NCBI GenBank assembly: GCA_022226935.1
Contig: CP092081.1
Location: forward strand, 916,734 to 980,733
Direction: 5' to 3'
DNA length: 64,000 nt
Origin: Nitrospira sp.
GTDB taxonomy: Bacteria; Nitrospirota; Nitrospiria; Nitrospirales; Nitrospiraceae
This document shows positions 25,044 through 35,221 of the stretch, piece by piece. A program made the translations under genes and the position numbers. Numbering within the stretch: the first letter of the stretch is position 1; each line of letters opens with the position of its first letter. The notes under the pieces are model-generated. The model made no database searches. It saw nothing but the letters and a program-made list of their open reading frames with translations, and was not told the origin of the DNA.

Positions 25044-25370
25044 AGGCCACGCTCCCGCGCGGGTATTGCGCGAGTCCTCTGTGCACGCGCCGCCGCACCG
25101 GAAGGCAATGTCTGCTCAGATGAAGGGTACGCGAGCGCGTAAGGATGCGTTGAGTGGAAGCTTGCAACTCGTCGGTTTGAAAAGGAGAGAGAGGTGTGGA
25201 GAGAAGGGTACACCTGCCATGTTCATCCGGTTGGATCTGCGTCCTCAGGAAGAACATAGCTCCGACCTCCAAAATGAGGCGGATTGTGAACCAGACACGT
25301 ATTCTATGCCCCGCTTATACCTTGGTCAAGTGCAAGCGCGGTGACAATGAGCGAGTAGAAGGCAGGATCT
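25044..25370. other. Intergenic, no gene seen
   Basis: About 330 bases, with only one weak plus-strand frame that lacks a ribosome site. It likely holds the promoter for the small membrane proteins. Confidence 0.35.
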
Positions 25371-25778
25371 TCAGATCACGTCGCCATTGGGGCCAAGGGG
25401 ACGTTGGGCATTTTTTGAGGACTTGAATCGGAGAGAGAACTCCTGTTGATCGGCCTCAGGTGAAAGACGAAACGAACCTTCCGCGCTCAGGTGTTCTTGC
25501 GATCGGGATTTGCCGTGGGGAAAGAGTTTGAGACGAAATTCTCCCGACCTTTGGAGCGACGCACCTTTGTCGGGCAGGTTGCCCTCCACTTCGACGTATT
25601 CCCGTAAAGTGGAGAGAGCTTGACTGTAGAGATCGAGAAATATCTCCTTTGGGATGATCTGGTCGAACAATTCGCTTGCCTGGGAGCCCTGGGTATCTGC
25701 AGCGGCTGCAATATGGACCTGTGTCGTCACGAGGATTGAGGCGACCAAGAAGATTCTCGTGATGAGTCGTATCCACAT
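25371..25778 (-). CDS. Exported hypothetical protein
   Basis: A 135-residue protein with a clear signal peptide (residues 1-27, IFLVASILVTTQVHIAAAAD, cleavage after AAA). The mature part starts with helices (SELFDQIIPKEIFLDLYSQALSTLREYVEV) and then has beta-strand segments (SGEFRLKLFPHG, EGSFRLSPEADQQEFSLRF). No cysteine remains after processing. No family was recognised. It stands between two minus-strand genes. Confidence 0.65.
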   Translation of the reverse strand: MWIRLITRIFLVASILVTTQVHIAAAADTQGSQASELFDQIIPKEIFLDLYSQALSTLREYVEVEGNLPDKGASLQRSGEFRLKLFPHGKSRSQEHLSAEGSFRLSPEADQQEFSLRFKSSKNAQRPLGPNGDVI

Positions 25779-25869
25779 GATCTTAGTCTATCGGAGGCGA
25801 GAAAAACTGGTCAAGTCACGCTGATGAGACGTCAATTTTTCGAGGGACAGGCGTTTCGAACGTGATCGA

Positions 25870-27045
25870 CTAACAGCGCGACAGCAATTTTTCATTCCGA
25901 TTCCACTGCGACACCGTGCCGCTCGTATCGGTGAGCTCCATTTTATCCTGGGACAAGATTCGAATGGAGAGCGGCGGCGTTTTGCTTTGCGGGATGATCA
26001 GTCGGAACCGATCCTGTTCCTGCTCGATGCGGCCGGTCTGCGACGTCGCTTTGAAGAATTCAGAGACGTTGGCCGCGGTAATCGTCCAGACAAATTCTTC
26101 CTGCCGATCGATAAACTTGGAGGACCCTTCCCATGTGCCCACCAGGGATGGTTCAACCGCCGGAAGCCGTTTGACGGCGACCTTCCGGGGAATCGCCGTG
26201 AACGACTGCCAGAGGAGCGGATCGAATTTAGTCGGTCCCTGATTCTTCGCGAGCTTGTCCCAAGTCACGCTTAAAATACCGGTCGTGGAGAACCGGTCGC
26301 TGCCGGCGACTTGATAGGTGCCATGCAGAATCTCCTGATAGGATTCGGCTTCCCAGCGCCCCCGGTTCGCGATGATCGTGCCCGGCATCACCACGGCGGT
26401 CGTCATCGACCAGGTGCCGCGTTCGTTCAGCGAGAGATGGCCTTTGCCGTACATCATGCCGACGGGCATGCAGCCGTACCAGTCACCGGCCCATTGCGAA
26501 GGAGTGCCCGTGATGCCAGGTTCAGCCGCGGTCGCCGGGGTCGTCCGAATCGGAGCGCCAAGCCTGGTGGCGGCGACCTTTGCCAGGTTCGTGACTGCCG
26601 CTTGTGGATTGGCTTGTTTCGGCGACGTGAGCGACAGTGTCACCAGGGCATCTGACTTCAAAAAGGTCAGCTGAATACCACCGATGGGAGAACGGAGCGT
26701 GAACGCGCCGTCCCCGACGCCAGGTACCGGCTGGTGGCCGGATTTGGAGCGTTGATCCTGAAACAGAGTTTTCCGATCTCCCTCCGGTCCGGCGTTCAAT
26801 TCCACCATGACCGTCTCTTGCGGGTTGCGCTTCGCCTGATAGAGACATTGCCGATCATTCTGGCGCAGGCCCGGAGTGACCGGCGTACCGATGGCGAATT
26901 CCACCTCGGCCTCGGTCACAATGAGGCAGGCATTCAGATTGTTCGAAATGACGTCGCTTGATTGGGAACACCCGAGCAATGTGACGCCCATCAGAAGGGC
27001 GGCTAACGCAGGGCGTCGTGAAGGGAGAGAAGCCATGGACTTCAC
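25870..27045 (-). CDS. Lipoprotein, unknown function
   Basis: A 391-residue lipoprotein: the signal peptide ends in LLGC (Cys about 26). Residues 35-150 (ACLIVTEAEVEFAIGTPV then CLYQAKRN, VPGVGDGAFT) resemble the DUF3558-like fold with a conserved Cys pair. The later part has two related beta-rich units that begin WAGDWYGCMPVGM and LVGTWEGSSKF, like lipocalin-type or META-type barrels. It is probably anchored to the outer or inner membrane and faces the periplasm. The function is unknown. Confidence 0.75.
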   Translation of the reverse strand: MKSMASLPSRRPALAALLMGVTLLGCSQSSDVISNNLNACLIVTEAEVEFAIGTPVTPGLRQNDRQCLYQAKRNPQETVMVELNAGPEGDRKTLFQDQRSKSGHQPVPGVGDGAFTLRSPIGGIQLTFLKSDALVTLSLTSPKQANPQAAVTNLAKVAATRLGAPIRTTPATAAEPGITGTPSQWAGDWYGCMPVGMMYGKGHLSLNERGTWSMTTAVVMPGTIIANRGRWEAESYQEILHGTYQVAGSDRFSTTGILSVTWDKLAKNQGPTKFDPLLWQSFTAIPRKVAVKRLPAVEPSLVGTWEGSSKFIDRQEEFVWTITAANVSEFFKATSQTGRIEQEQDRFRLIIPQSKTPPLSIRILSQDKMELTDTSGTVSQWNRNEKLLSRC

Positions 27046-27162
27046 AGTCTAGGAGTGTTCAGCGATAAATTGCAAGCTGCGACGAGACGTTGGAGAGACG
27101 ATCACGATCAGCGGCGACAGCGGAGATCGTCGCAGTACTCCAGAGGCATGGCCGGATCGCGT

Positions 27163-27582
27163 TCAGGCGGGAACGAATTTTAATGAGACGCCGTTGATAC
27201 AGTAGCGCAATCCCGTCGGTTTGGGCCCGTCTTCAAAGATATGTCCCTGATGGCCGCCGCAGCGCGCGCAGTGCACCTCGACCCGCGTCATAAAGAACTT
27301 GGTATCGGTGCGTGTTTCGACGACTTTCGGATCGATGGGTTGCCAGAAACTGGGCCAACCGGTGCCGCTATCGAACTTATGCTCCGACGAATAGGCGGGG
27401 AGGTCACAACCGGCGCAGTGATAGATGCCGGCTTGGTGATTGTCATGCAGGGGACTGGTAAACGCCCGTTCGGTATCTTCGTGCCGCAACACTCGATAGG
27501 CGGCGGACGGCAGCAGCTTCTTCCATTCCTCGTCGGATTTGGACACCTTCACGATCGGTCCGATCTCGATGTTCGATGGCAT
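27163..27582 (-). CDS. msrB: Peptide-methionine (R)-S-oxide reductase MsrB
   Basis: A 139-residue MsrB. It starts at ATG 27582 with AAAGGAGAGG upstream. Zinc ligands are in YHCAGCDLP and HCARCGGH; the active-site Cys is in RYCINGVSLKF; GTGWPSFW and the EVHCARCGGHQGHIFEDGP run are family signatures. It reduces methionine-R-sulphoxide in oxidised proteins in the cytoplasm. The resolving Cys seen in some members is not obvious at its usual place. It lies upstream of lon on the same strand; both handle damaged proteins. Confidence 0.96.
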   Translation of the reverse strand: MPSNIEIGPIVKVSKSDEEWKKLLPSAAYRVLRHEDTERAFTSPLHDNHQAGIYHCAGCDLPAYSSEHKFDSGTGWPSFWQPIDPKVVETRTDTKFFMTRVEVHCARCGGHQGHIFEDGPKPTGLRYCINGVSLKFVPA

Positions 27583-27737
27583 GGATCCTCTCCTTTGCCG
27601 GTTCATGGGAGATGTGCATCAATCAGGTGACGTTTTTCATCCTGACATAGGTCTTTACGGAAGGGCAAGGCGATCGGATGGGCGAGCTGGCCGTCACATT
27701 GTGCAGGAATATGCCGAGAGAGGGATGGATTGATGAG

Positions 27738-27765
27738 CGGGCCCCGGCTACTCAGCCGGGGCCCG
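27738..27765. terminator. Perfect 12-bp hairpin after lon
   Basis: CGGGCCCCGGCT and AGCCGGGGCCCG face each other around ACTC. It lies six bases beyond the lon stop. It lacks a clear T run but is the strongest hairpin in the area. Confidence 0.6.
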
Positions 27766-27770
27766 GCAGA

Positions 27771-30167
27771 TTACGATGCAGTGGACGTCGCCATGGGTTC
27801 GTGTTTCTCCGCCGCCGAGGCTGCATCCTGGTTGAAGGCCGCCGGCAGGACCTCTTCGATCCGTTCGACGGGAATGACCGTCAGTTCCTCGCGCACTTCC
27901 TGCGGCACCTCTTTCAGGTCCTTCTCATTGGCCTTCGGCAGAATGATGCGCTTGATGCCGGCGCGATGGGCGGCCAGCACCTTCTCCTTGATCCCGCCGA
28001 CCGGCAGCACCAGACCGGTCAGGCTGATCTCGCCCGTCATGGCCGTATCGCTTCGTACCGGTTTGCCGACATAGGCCGAGGCCAATGCGGTCGCCATCGT
28101 AATACCGGCCGAGGGGCCGTCTTTGGGAATGGCGCCGGAGGGCACGTGGATATGCACGCCGTTTCGTTTGAAGCGCGAGATGTCCAATCCCATGCTTTCC
28201 GCATGCGACCACAGATAGCTGCGCGCTGCGCGTGCCGACTCCTGCATGACATCGCCCAATTGTCCGGTGAGCGTCAACTCATGACTGCCGGGCAGCAGAG
28301 TCGTTTCGATATAGAGCACGTCGCCACCCGTCGGCGTCCAGGCCATGCCGGTGGCGACACCAGCCGGCAGATTCTTGCGCGCCTCTTCCGGCTGGAATCG
28401 TTCCTGCCCGAGCCATTCGTCCAGGAGCGATTGCGTGATCTCGACCGGCGCGGCCGGGGAATCGGCAGGCCGATCGGCAAAGGTCACTGCGACTTTCCGC
28501 GTAATGCGGCCCAACATCTGTTCCAGTTGCCGCACACCGGATTCCCTGGTGTACCGGCCGATGATATGGTCGAGCACGCTGTCGGGCAAATTCACCTCTT
28601 CAGCCTTCAGCCCGGCTTCTGTCAGCCGTCTTGGCCAGAGATACCGCAGGGCGATTTCCCGTTTCTCCCGTTCGCTATACCCGTTCACCCGGATGATTTC
28701 CATGCGATCGAGCAACGGCTGCGACAACGTCTCCAGCGTATTGGCCGTCGTGATAAAAAACACCTTCGACAGGTCGAACGGCAAATCGAGATAATGGTCC
28801 CGGAACGTATGGTTCTGCGCGGGATCCAGAATCTCCAATAATGCCGCCGCGGGATCGCCGCGGAAGTCGCGTCCCAGCTTATCGACCTCGTCCAGCATGA
28901 TGACGGGGTTGTTCACGCCGGCTCGCCGCACGGCCTGAATAATGCGCCCGGGCAGAGCGCCGACGTAGGTGCGGCGGTGGCCGCGTAATTCGCCCTCGTC
29001 ATGCAGCCCGCCGAGGCTGAACCGTTCGAATGTCCGCCCCATGGACTTGGCGATGGATTGTCCCAAACTGGTTTTTCCCACCCCGGGAGGCCCGACGAGG
29101 CAGAGAATCGGCGCCTTGGCGGAAGGGTTCAATTTCAGGACAGCCAGGTGTTCGACAATCCGTTCCTTCACTTCCTTAATGCCGTAGTGATCCTCGTTCA
29201 AGACCTTTCGCACGTGCGCGAGATCCAGGCCTTCTTCCGACGATGTGTTCCACGGCAATTCGAGCACCAGCTCGAGATAGCTTCGGATGACTTGGTGCTC
29301 CGGCGAGGCGCTGGGCGTTTTCGCCAGCCGCGTCAACTCACGATCGGTTTCTTTTCTCACATGTTCAGGAAGATCGGCCTCCTGCACTTTCTTTCTCAGG
29401 GCGGCAACCTCGTCCTCTTCGCCGTTGCTCTCGCCCAACTCCTGCTGAATCGTCTTCAACTGCTCGCGCAGCAGGTATTCTCGCTGGGTTTTGCCGAGCT
29501 TTTCCCTGGCTTCGCTGGTGATCTTATCCCGCAACTGGAGAATCTGGACCTCTCGCGACAGCGCGGCGTACAAGCCTCGCAACAGATCGGCACGAGTGGA
29601 GGCTTCGAGCAGTTGCTGTTCGCCGTCGAGCGTCAGATTGAGCAATGAAGCGATGCGGTAGGCCAGCACCACGGGGTCTTCTTCGGTTCCCAGTGCCACC
29701 ACCGCTTCGTGCACGCCCGGAGTCTGGATCAGTTTGGGCAGTTCGGTGATGATGTCGAGGATCGCTCGATGCAACGCCTCGACTTCCGTGCTCCGTTCGC
29801 TGGGAGCCGGCAACTGCTTCACTCGCGCCTGCAGATAGGGATCAACCTGGTCCAGCTTCAGCAGCACGAACCGCTCCAGTCCCTGAATCAGAATATTATA
29901 ATGCCCTTCAGGGGTGCGGGCCGTCTGCTTGATGACGGCTTTGGTCCCGATCGTATACAAGTCTTCGAGCGTCGGCTGATCGGTCTGAGCATCCCGTTGC
30001 GCCACGACCAGCAGGGTTTTGTCTTCGGTTTTGAGCGCTGCTTCGACGGCCGCGATGGAACGGTCGCGTCCCACCGTCAATGGCATCATCGTGCCGGGGA
30101 ACAGCACCGTTCGCTTCAACGGGAGTATCGGCAGGTTTGTGAGTATGGGGCCGGTCGAATCGGTCAT
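27771..30167 (-). CDS. lon: ATP-dependent protease Lon
   Basis: A 798-residue LonA protease. It has the N-terminal substrate-binding domain (LPILPLKRTVLFPGTMMPLTVGR), a coiled coil, the AAA+ module with Walker A GPPGVGKTSLG and Walker B VIMLDEVDKLG, and the protease domain with the catalytic Ser in PKDGPSAGIT and Lys in GIKEKVLAAHRAG. It degrades misfolded and regulatory proteins in the cytoplasm. ATG 30167 has GGAGGA upstream. It is followed by a strong hairpin. No clear heat-shock promoter was identified. Confidence 0.97.
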   Translation of the reverse strand: MTDSTGPILTNLPILPLKRTVLFPGTMMPLTVGRDRSIAAVEAALKTEDKTLLVVAQRDAQTDQPTLEDLYTIGTKAVIKQTARTPEGHYNILIQGLERFVLLKLDQVDPYLQARVKQLPAPSERSTEVEALHRAILDIITELPKLIQTPGVHEAVVALGTEEDPVVLAYRIASLLNLTLDGEQQLLEASTRADLLRGLYAALSREVQILQLRDKITSEAREKLGKTQREYLLREQLKTIQQELGESNGEEDEVAALRKKVQEADLPEHVRKETDRELTRLAKTPSASPEHQVIRSYLELVLELPWNTSSEEGLDLAHVRKVLNEDHYGIKEVKERIVEHLAVLKLNPSAKAPILCLVGPPGVGKTSLGQSIAKSMGRTFERFSLGGLHDEGELRGHRRTYVGALPGRIIQAVRRAGVNNPVIMLDEVDKLGRDFRGDPAAALLEILDPAQNHTFRDHYLDLPFDLSKVFFITTANTLETLSQPLLDRMEIIRVNGYSEREKREIALRYLWPRRLTEAGLKAEEVNLPDSVLDHIIGRYTRESGVRQLEQMLGRITRKVAVTFADRPADSPAAPVEITQSLLDEWLGQERFQPEEARKNLPAGVATGMAWTPTGGDVLYIETTLLPGSHELTLTGQLGDVMQESARAARSYLWSHAESMGLDISRFKRNGVHIHVPSGAIPKDGPSAGITMATALASAYVGKPVRSDTAMTGEISLTGLVLPVGGIKEKVLAAHRAGIKRIILPKANEKDLKEVPQEVREELTVIPVERIEEVLPAAFNQDAASAAEKHEPMATSTAS

Positions 30168-30303
30168 ATCGTCCTCCAGGGTTCTGAAGTGGTCATCACA
30201 AGGAAGATGAATCGGCTACAAGGAATGATGTTCGTTCCCGTTGATCACCGTTCTTTGAGATAGCCATGGGGGCGGGGGAGTCAAGCGGGGGCAAAACTAC
30301 CGG

Positions 30304-32361
30304 TTAACGGTCGACGAAGAGACTGCCGGCATTTTCAATATAGATTTTTCGATTCAGCCGCTCCGGTCGCGCATCACCGTTCGGAAGCGGAACGGATGTA
30401 TAGTCGTCGCGGCCTTCGAGATCGAAAAATGCGCCGATGCTCGTATCTGCTCCCTGTCCTAATCCCCGGCTGACGAAATACTGGTCGGCGCCGCCTTCTT
30501 CAACGAACAGGCCCCAGCCGCCCAGATCTGCCATCCCGAGTCCGGTCGAGGCGGGCAGGTCATACAAATCGCTATCCGGGCCGCCGTCTACGGCCAGCGC
30601 GACGCTGCCATCCCAGGCTGTGCCGCCGTTATAGAAGGGCCCCTTGGATCCGTACCGGTCTTTGCCCTGATAGTCGAGGCTCAGGCCCACGCCGAAATGT
30701 GCGGCCGTTCCCAGGCCGTACCGCGCCGCCTGATGTTCGTCATCGCCGGAAAGATCGAGTTTCACGCCAAGGCCGAAAAAATACCCGTGCCCTTGTGAAA
30801 AGTTTGCGCTGCGATAGCGATCGCGGCCCGCCAGATCGATGAGCAGGCCCCATCCTCCGGCCAAACTCTGCGCCCGCTGCGCCGGTTGCTTGCTATAGAT
30901 GCGAAGCCCTGCTCCGGTGCCGAGCCCGAAACAATCATATTGAAAGGCCGGATCTTGCGGACGGGCATGCGGCGCGTCCGTTTCATTGTAGGCGCTCGGG
31001 TATTTTCCGCCGCATTCGTACGAATCATTGCCGGAGACATCGATGAGAGCGCCGACACCCAACGGCCCGCCGAATCCGAGCGCGTATCCGAAACTCGTAT
31101 AACGATCGTCGCCGGCGCGATCCACCAGCAGACCCAATCCGCCGAAGGCTGCGCCTTGGGTAAACCGGCTTCCTTCGTACACATCCTGTCCTTCTCCATC
31201 ATACAGGATCCCCAACCCTGCGAAACCGACGCCACCGGTACCCGGCGCCAACCGGTAAGTGTCGTCTCCGCTGTGGTCGATGACGATTCCGATGCCGGCG
31301 CGTCCCGTGGCTAAGCCGAGCGCAGCGGGCTGATAGAGATCGTTGCCGCTCAGGTCGATCACGACACTGTTGCCCAGGTCGCTGTTCGGGCTCGCGCCAA
31401 TGAGCCCTCGATAGGTGTCGTTGCCGCCCAAATCGATGATGAGCGCCGCTCCCTTGTCGAGGTCATAGGTATTCGGGCCGTGGCCGCCGATCACGAGTAA
31501 GCCGTAGGAGGTCTGTTGAACCAGGAGGAGATCACCCGTCATGCCGGGAACCGTCTGGGTGATCGGATTTCGGTGGTGAAGTGCGATGTCCAATTGCTGC
31601 AAAAATTTCCGGTTGCCCAGCCGTGCCAATCGCTGGGCGGCGGCGATGAGCGACGCATAATCCACCTGCTGCATCAGCAACGTCGCATAGCGGGCGGCGG
31701 CTTCGGCCTCGGCAAGCCTGGCCGGCGGGGTGATTTGCGGAACGAACTGTTCCGCCAACGGGCGCGCCTGGCTGAACAGAAAATCCCGATCCTGTGGAGA
31801 CAGGTGCCGGAGCGCCTGTTCGCGGTCTTGATAGGCATCTTCAAGAGCTTCCATCATAAAGCCGAGAATGTCCTCCGGCGCCAGGGTGATGGGAAAATTC
31901 AGGGGCTTGAACGGTGCGCCGGTACGATCTATGCCTCCTTCGAGAATTTCGATGAGGGCAGGCAGTTCTTCAATTCCTGCTTCGGCAGCGGTGGCCGCGA
32001 CAAGACTGGTCTGTTCGATCGAGGTGAGGCCTGCCCAGGGATCAGCCAGCGCGCGCAACACCAGATCGCGTTTGAACTTCGCCACTTTGTTTGTCTGATC
32101 CGCCAGGCCCTTGCGAACTTCCGGGAGCATGACGTTCAGATTGTCTTGCAGTTCAGCTTCGATGAGCGGCGCAAGCCGGGACACCATCGCCTGTTGGTGG
32201 CGATCCACTTGCTGATCTGCCGGTGGTGTGACTGCGAACAGTTTGGAGAGCTGTGCGCAGCCGGTCAGGAGCATCGAGAGGCTCAGAAGCAGGAGCAATG
32301 GGAGGTGCCGGGGGAACAGGCGCTGCGAATCGGTGGTGGCGGCCGGGCGTCGATTATTCAA
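30304..32361 (-). CDS. Lipoprotein with multiple GxDxY-type repeats
   Basis: About 685 residues if started at TTG 32361, which overlaps the end of otsA; a lipobox LTGC follows some 35 residues later. The first 280 residues are helical. From about residue 300 on come ten or so repeats of 22-30 residues with the core IDLGGNDTYRG, IDLSGNDLYQP, IDHSGDDTYRL, VDRAGDDRYTS, IDVSGNDSYEC, LDLSGDDEHQA and so on, alternating with Gly-rich GxGxGxG segments. The pattern resembles calcium-binding beta-roll repeats but differs in detail. Such proteins sit at the cell surface or in the periplasm. The role is unknown; the overlap with otsA suggests joint expression. Confidence 0.75.
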   Translation of the reverse strand: MNNRRPAATTDSQRLFPRHLPLLLLLSLSMLLTGCAQLSKLFAVTPPADQQVDRHQQAMVSRLAPLIEAELQDNLNVMLPEVRKGLADQTNKVAKFKRDLVLRALADPWAGLTSIEQTSLVAATAAEAGIEELPALIEILEGGIDRTGAPFKPLNFPITLAPEDILGFMMEALEDAYQDREQALRHLSPQDRDFLFSQARPLAEQFVPQITPPARLAEAEAAARYATLLMQQVDYASLIAAAQRLARLGNRKFLQQLDIALHHRNPITQTVPGMTGDLLLVQQTSYGLLVIGGHGPNTYDLDKGAALIIDLGGNDTYRGLIGASPNSDLGNSVVIDLSGNDLYQPAALGLATGRAGIGIVIDHSGDDTYRLAPGTGGVGFAGLGILYDGEGQDVYEGSRFTQGAAFGGLGLLVDRAGDDRYTSFGYALGFGGPLGVGALIDVSGNDSYECGGKYPSAYNETDAPHARPQDPAFQYDCFGLGTGAGLRIYSKQPAQRAQSLAGGWGLLIDLAGRDRYRSANFSQGHGYFFGLGVKLDLSGDDEHQAARYGLGTAAHFGVGLSLDYQGKDRYGSKGPFYNGGTAWDGSVALAVDGGPDSDLYDLPASTGLGMADLGGWGLFVEEGGADQYFVSRGLGQGADTSIGAFFDLEGRDDYTSVPLPNGDARPERLNRKIYIENAGSLFVDR

Positions 32362-33892
32362 GGGCTGGACTGTCCTGAGGTGGAAGGATTCCCGCGTCGC
32401 GCAGGCAGTCATCGGCCCAGGCGCGAATGTCATGTGCTTCCAGATAGGCGCGCATGCGTCGCATCCTTTCCCGGCGCTCTCCAAACGGCATCTCCAATGC
32501 TTGGCGGATGGAGTCGGCCACACCTTCCGGGTCGTACGGATTGATCACCAGGGCATCGGTCATTTCTTCTGCCGCCCCGGCCAAATGGCTCACCAACAGC
32601 ACGCCCTTTTCTTCGACCTGGCTGGCGACATACTCCTTCGCTACCAGGTTCATGCCATCGTAGACCGAACTCACTAACGCCAGGTCAGCCATGCGGTAAT
32701 AGGCCGCCAGGGTATCCATTCCAATGCGCCCCTCACGAAATTCGATCGGTCGCCAGCGTGAAGCCTGCGCACTGCCGGGGTGAGAGATCGTGCCATAGCG
32801 CATATTGATCTCATTGACGGTTTCCCGGATCAATTCGCGATAGCTGCGATAGGCTTCCATATCGCCGCGTGTCGGCACGGCAATCTGGATAAACGTGAAA
32901 TGGCCGCGATACTGCGGGTATTGCTGGAAGAAGGCCTCGATGGCCCACAACCGCTTCAGGAGGCCTTTCGTGTAATCGAGCCGGTCGACGCCGAGTCCGA
33001 TACGTACCGTCGGTTGAAAGATGTGTAGATTGCGCAGGACGTCCATGGCCCGCGTGACTTGCGGCGATTGTGCCCGCTCGGCCCACGAGTGATAGTTGAT
33101 GCTGATGGGGCGAACCGCCAATCTGGTGCGGCGGCCTTTATATTCGATGTGATGCTCGTCGGACAGGACATCCGTGCCGAGGAATTCTTTGGCGCATTCA
33201 AGAAAACAGTGGAGAAAACTTTGCGTCTGAAACATGACCAGGTCGGCTGCCAGCAGAGATTCCAGGAGTTCCCGGCGTTCGGGCAGAATGCGAAAGGCAT
33301 CCGGGCCGGGCCAGGGAGTATGCCAGAAGATCGCGACCGGCTGGTTGGGGAGCGACGCTTTGATAAGGCCTGGAAGGAGGGCGAGATGAAAATCGTGCAC
33401 CCAGACGAATCCCGGTTTGTCAGCGAGTTCACCGAGGACCACATCCGCAAAGCGCGCATTCATGGCCTGATAGGCATGCCAGAAGGCTTTCCGGTAGGCA
33501 ACCCGGTCCAGGGTCAGGTGGCACAGTGGCCAGAGGACCTGGTTCGCGTATCCTTGATACCCGCCCTTCACTTCTCCATTCTCCAGCCAAACGCGGCGCA
33601 GGCGGTAGGTGGGAGCGTCGGGAGGGACTTCGACGACCATATCCTCATCCACCACATCCCGATCGGCCTTGCCGCTCCCCCAGGCGATCCACGTGCCGCC
33701 CAATCGCCGCATCATCGGGTCGAGGGCAGAAATGAGCCCTCCCGACGTGCGTTCCCAAATCAAGTGATCCTTGACCAGCCGGTGTTCGTACGGCTCGCGG
33801 TTCGAGACCACGATCAGCCGTGAGAGCGACAGGTCGTGCTCCTGCTCCGGAGCTTCAAGGGGCGCGTGAGATGCGCTCATAGAGTTCCGCAT
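32354..33892 (-). CDS. otsA: Alpha,alpha-trehalose-phosphate synthase (GT20)
   Basis: A 512-residue glycosyltransferase (508 from the second ATG at 33880). GT20 features are SNREPY near the N-terminus, SGGLISAL, WVHDFHLALLPGL, FWHTPWPGPDAFRILP, GVDRLDYTKGL, and DGMNLVAKEYVA; these bind the nucleotide sugar and the phosphate sugar. It should make trehalose-6-phosphate from UDP- or GDP-glucose, though glucosylglycerol-phosphate synthases share the fold. No otsB phosphatase gene is next to it. Its stop overlaps the repeat lipoprotein. The product protects against osmotic and drying stress. Confidence 0.92.
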   Translation of the reverse strand: MRNSMSASHAPLEAPEQEHDLSLSRLIVVSNREPYEHRLVKDHLIWERTSGGLISALDPMMRRLGGTWIAWGSGKADRDVVDEDMVVEVPPDAPTYRLRRVWLENGEVKGGYQGYANQVLWPLCHLTLDRVAYRKAFWHAYQAMNARFADVVLGELADKPGFVWVHDFHLALLPGLIKASLPNQPVAIFWHTPWPGPDAFRILPERRELLESLLAADLVMFQTQSFLHCFLECAKEFLGTDVLSDEHHIEYKGRRTRLAVRPISINYHSWAERAQSPQVTRAMDVLRNLHIFQPTVRIGLGVDRLDYTKGLLKRLWAIEAFFQQYPQYRGHFTFIQIAVPTRGDMEAYRSYRELIRETVNEINMRYGTISHPGSAQASRWRPIEFREGRIGMDTLAAYYRMADLALVSSVYDGMNLVAKEYVASQVEEKGVLLVSHLAGAAEEMTDALVINPYDPEGVADSIRQALEMPFGERRERMRRMRAYLEAHDIRAWADDCLRDAGILPPQDSPALE

Positions 33893-33993
33893 TTTAGCTT
33901 AGACAGACAGGGCGACGCTTCGAATGACATAGATTGAAAATAGGAGGCTTACGCTCCTCTGTCAAGCATCTCTTCAGCCGCCGGGGAAACGAG

Positions 33994-35187
33994 TCAGTGG
34001 TGGCCGGGGCCCTGGGAGGATGGTGCCGGCGGTTTTGGTTTCCTGAGACTCCCGGTCACCATGCGGAATTCGAACAGGCGGCATTCGATGGCTCCGTTGA
34101 ACAACGGCACTCGTCGTGAGGGCGCGAGACGCAGCAAGCCGGGCAGCTTCATGTCAGCAGTAAAAATCTGGACGGTCCACCCGCAGAAGTGCTTTTTCAA
34201 ATGGTCGCCGAAGTGAGGATAAAATGTTTGTAATGCCTCGCTCTCTCCCATGCGGTGGCCATACGGCGGATTAGTGACGAGCAGGCCGCCCTCCGCCGGC
34301 GCGGGCAGATGCAGGACATCTCCCTGTTGCAGCGTCACGGCTTCCGTGAGCCCGGCAAGCGCGAGATTGGCTTTGATCGAGGTGATAGCCTGCGCACTCT
34401 GGTCGGCGGCGTGAATCAACCCAGGCTTGGCAGGGATCTCCGCGGCCTGAAGTTCCGTACGCAGGTTGTTCAATATCGGGGCGTCACAAGAGAGCAGTTT
34501 TTCGAATGCAAAGCGGCGGCCGATGCCGGGGGCGATGCGCCGCGCCATCAAGGCGGCCTCCACGACAAACGTTCCGCTGCCGCACATAGGGTCGTAGAGC
34601 AGAATATCCGGCGTCCATTTGGACAGACGCAGGATGCCCGCCGCGAGATTTTCCCTGATGGGCGCTTCGCCGGCGGATTTACGCCACCCGCGCTTGAATA
34701 GCGGATCACCGGAGGTATCCAGGTAAAAGGTGCATTGCGTTCCGTCTAAGTAGACGGCGATCAGGATGTCCGGCGCATGGGTGTCGACGGAGGGGCGTTT
34801 GCCCCTGGCATACTGGAATCGATCGCAGACCGCATCCTTGACCCGCAGCGTCACAAAATCCAGGCTCTTCAGCGGGCAACGGTGCGCGCTGATTTTCACC
34901 TTGATGCGTTGCTGCGGGGTAAACCAATCCTGCCAGCGGATAGCGTAGGCCGCATCATACACATCGTGTTCATCGCGATAGGCCCCTTCCGCAATGCGCA
35001 GCAGAATGCGGCTGGCGATGCGGCTTTGGAGATTCACCCGGTAACAGAGCGCGAGCGTGCCTCGAAAGGCCACTCCGCCGGCTGTGGCCTTGACGGCGGT
35101 GGCGCCCAGGTCGGTCAGTTCTTCTGCGAGGATGGTTTCGAGGCCGCGCGGGCAGGGTGCAAAGAATGCCTGAATTGTGCTATCCAT
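33994..35187 (-). CDS. THUMP-domain RNA methyltransferase (RlmL/YpsC type)
   Basis: A 397-residue protein from ATG 35187. Residues 1-165 hold the ferredoxin-like and THUMP RNA-binding domains ([17 protein letters not shown] and [14 protein letters not shown]). The rest is a Rossmann methyltransferase with the SAM loop [15 protein letters not shown] and catalytic motif NPPYG, typical of N2-guanine methylation of 23S rRNA. It matches the N-terminal half of E. coli RlmL and whole B. subtilis YpsC. The proline-rich tail is not conserved. It is divergent from a Nudix gene 34 bases away, with a shared promoter region. Confidence 0.9.
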   Translation of the reverse strand: MDSTIQAFFAPCPRGLETILAEELTDLGATAVKATAGGVAFRGTLALCYRVNLQSRIASRILLRIAEGAYRDEHDVYDAAYAIRWQDWFTPQQRIKVKISAHRCPLKSLDFVTLRVKDAVCDRFQYARGKRPSVDTHAPDILIAVYLDGTQCTFYLDTSGDPLFKRGWRKSAGEAPIRENLAAGILRLSKWTPDILLYDPMCGSGTFVVEAALMARRIAPGIGRRFAFEKLLSCDAPILNNLRTELQAAEIPAKPGLIHAADQSAQAITSIKANLALAGLTEAVTLQQGDVLHLPAPAEGGLLVTNPPYGHRMGESEALQTFYPHFGDHLKKHFCGWTVQIFTADMKLPGLLRLAPSRRVPLFNGAIECRLFEFRMVTGSLRKPKPPAPSSQGPGHH

Positions 35188-35221
35188 TTCTGTCTTTCTC
35201 TCGTCGTGGTCGGGAGCCGCA

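Noticed and set aside
27678-28841. Long plus-strand open frame (387 codons) antisense to lon
   Set aside because: It lies opposite a perfectly conserved Lon protease, and its translation has the shape of a mirrored GC-rich frame (many Arg, Gln and His) with no fold pattern.
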